Assembly: GCA_005882235.1 (NCBI GenBank)
Contig: VBCT01000114.1
Span: 1-5,245 of the forward strand
DNA: 5,245 nucleotides
Direction: 5' to 3'
DNA from: Betaproteobacteria bacterium
GTDB taxonomy: Bacteria; Pseudomonadota; Gammaproteobacteria; Burkholderiales; SG8-39
Shown: in pieces, positions 5,068-5,245 of the stretch
Layout of the letters: every line of letters starts with the position of its first letter
Numbering within the stretch: the stretch's first letter is position 1
Position numbers and translations under genes: made by a program
Notes under the pieces: generated by a model
What the model saw: the letters and a program-made list of their open reading frames with translations, nothing else
The model's database searches: none
What the model was told of the DNA's origin: nothing

Positions 5068-5245
5068 TTACGCGATGGGCTTGATGTTGACAGCCTGATC
5101 GCCCTTCGGGCCGGCGGTCACATCGAACGACACCTTCTGGTTTTCCTTCAGGGACTTGAAGCCGCTGCCCTGGATCGCCGAGAAGTGGGCAAAGAGATCC
5201 TTGCCGCCGCCGTCCGGGGTGATGAACCCGAAACCCTTGGAGTCG
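5068..5245 (-). CDS. CspA-family cold-shock protein, 5' end cut by the window edge
   Basis: The visible part is 58 codons plus TAA. Cold-shock proteins are about 67-70 residues, so roughly ten N-terminal residues (usually ending in KWFN) lie beyond the right edge. The RNA-binding motifs are present: RNP1 as KGFGFI and RNP2 as DLFAHF, followed by SAIQGSGFKSLKENQKVSF and the closing strand GPKGDQAVNIKPIA. The protein is a single OB-fold that binds single-stranded RNA and DNA, melting secondary structure in the cytoplasm as an RNA chaperone. DLFAHF in place of the enterobacterial DVFVHF is, from memory, common in betaproteobacteria. Promoter and any cold-responsive leader lie outside the window. 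Which Csp paralogue this is cannot be decided, and it may be constitutive rather than cold-induced. Confidence 0.95.
   Translation of the reverse strand, partial: DSKGFGFITPDGGGKDLFAHFSAIQGSGFKSLKENQKVSFDVTAGPKGDQAVNIKPIA

Noticed and set aside
4796..5098. 100-codon plus-strand frame crossing the terminator and the cold-shock gene end
   Set aside because: It runs through a strong hairpin terminator and into the antisense of the cold-shock gene, and its translation shows no recognisable domain.

Overview
The window reads as a compact, GC-rich proteobacterial chromosome segment, most likely a betaproteobacterium of Burkholderiales type. The signs are a Bug (TctC-family) periplasmic binding protein, a group greatly expanded in that order, and a cold-shock protein whose DLFAHF and GFKSLKENQKVSF stretches look betaproteobacterial. 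This placement rests on recalled family features, not on a search. No gene-free stretch exceeds 300 bases. I see no mobile element, CRISPR array, tRNA or rRNA.

Layout, left to right. At 1-38 (minus) is the first dozen codons of a gene leaving the window, behind a near-perfect Shine-Dalgarno. At 110-958 (minus) is a class I SAM-dependent methyltransferase of unknown substrate. At 1016-1774 (minus) is a lipoprotein of unknown function. At 1791-2996 (minus) is an M48 zinc metalloprotease lipoprotein with C-terminal TPRs, similar in architecture to BepA/YfgC. At 2993-3358 (minus) is an uncharacterised 121-residue protein. At 3355-4332 (minus) is a secreted Bug substrate-binding protein. On the plus strand, 4421-4645 encodes a minimal CDGSH iron-sulfur protein, divergent from the Bug gene across an 88-bp intergenic region. 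At 4691-4930 (minus) is a 79-residue coiled-coil-like protein. At 5021-5050 is a strong intrinsic terminator. At 5068-5245 (minus) is a cold-shock protein cut by the right edge.

The most notable organisation is the leftward run from 4332 to 1016. The Bug gene, the 121-residue gene and the M48 gene are joined by two successive ATGA stop/start overlaps, and the second lipoprotein starts about 16 bases after the M48 stop. These four are very probably one translationally coupled operon. The methyltransferase, 57 bases further on, may belong to the same transcript. The two lipoproteins suggest a cell-envelope protein quality-control role, with the Bug protein as a periplasmic solute sensor or receptor; that link is inference. 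Nothing here is clearly a new system. The best candidates for follow-up are the coupled operon with its two uncharacterised members and the methyltransferase next to the truncated left-edge gene.
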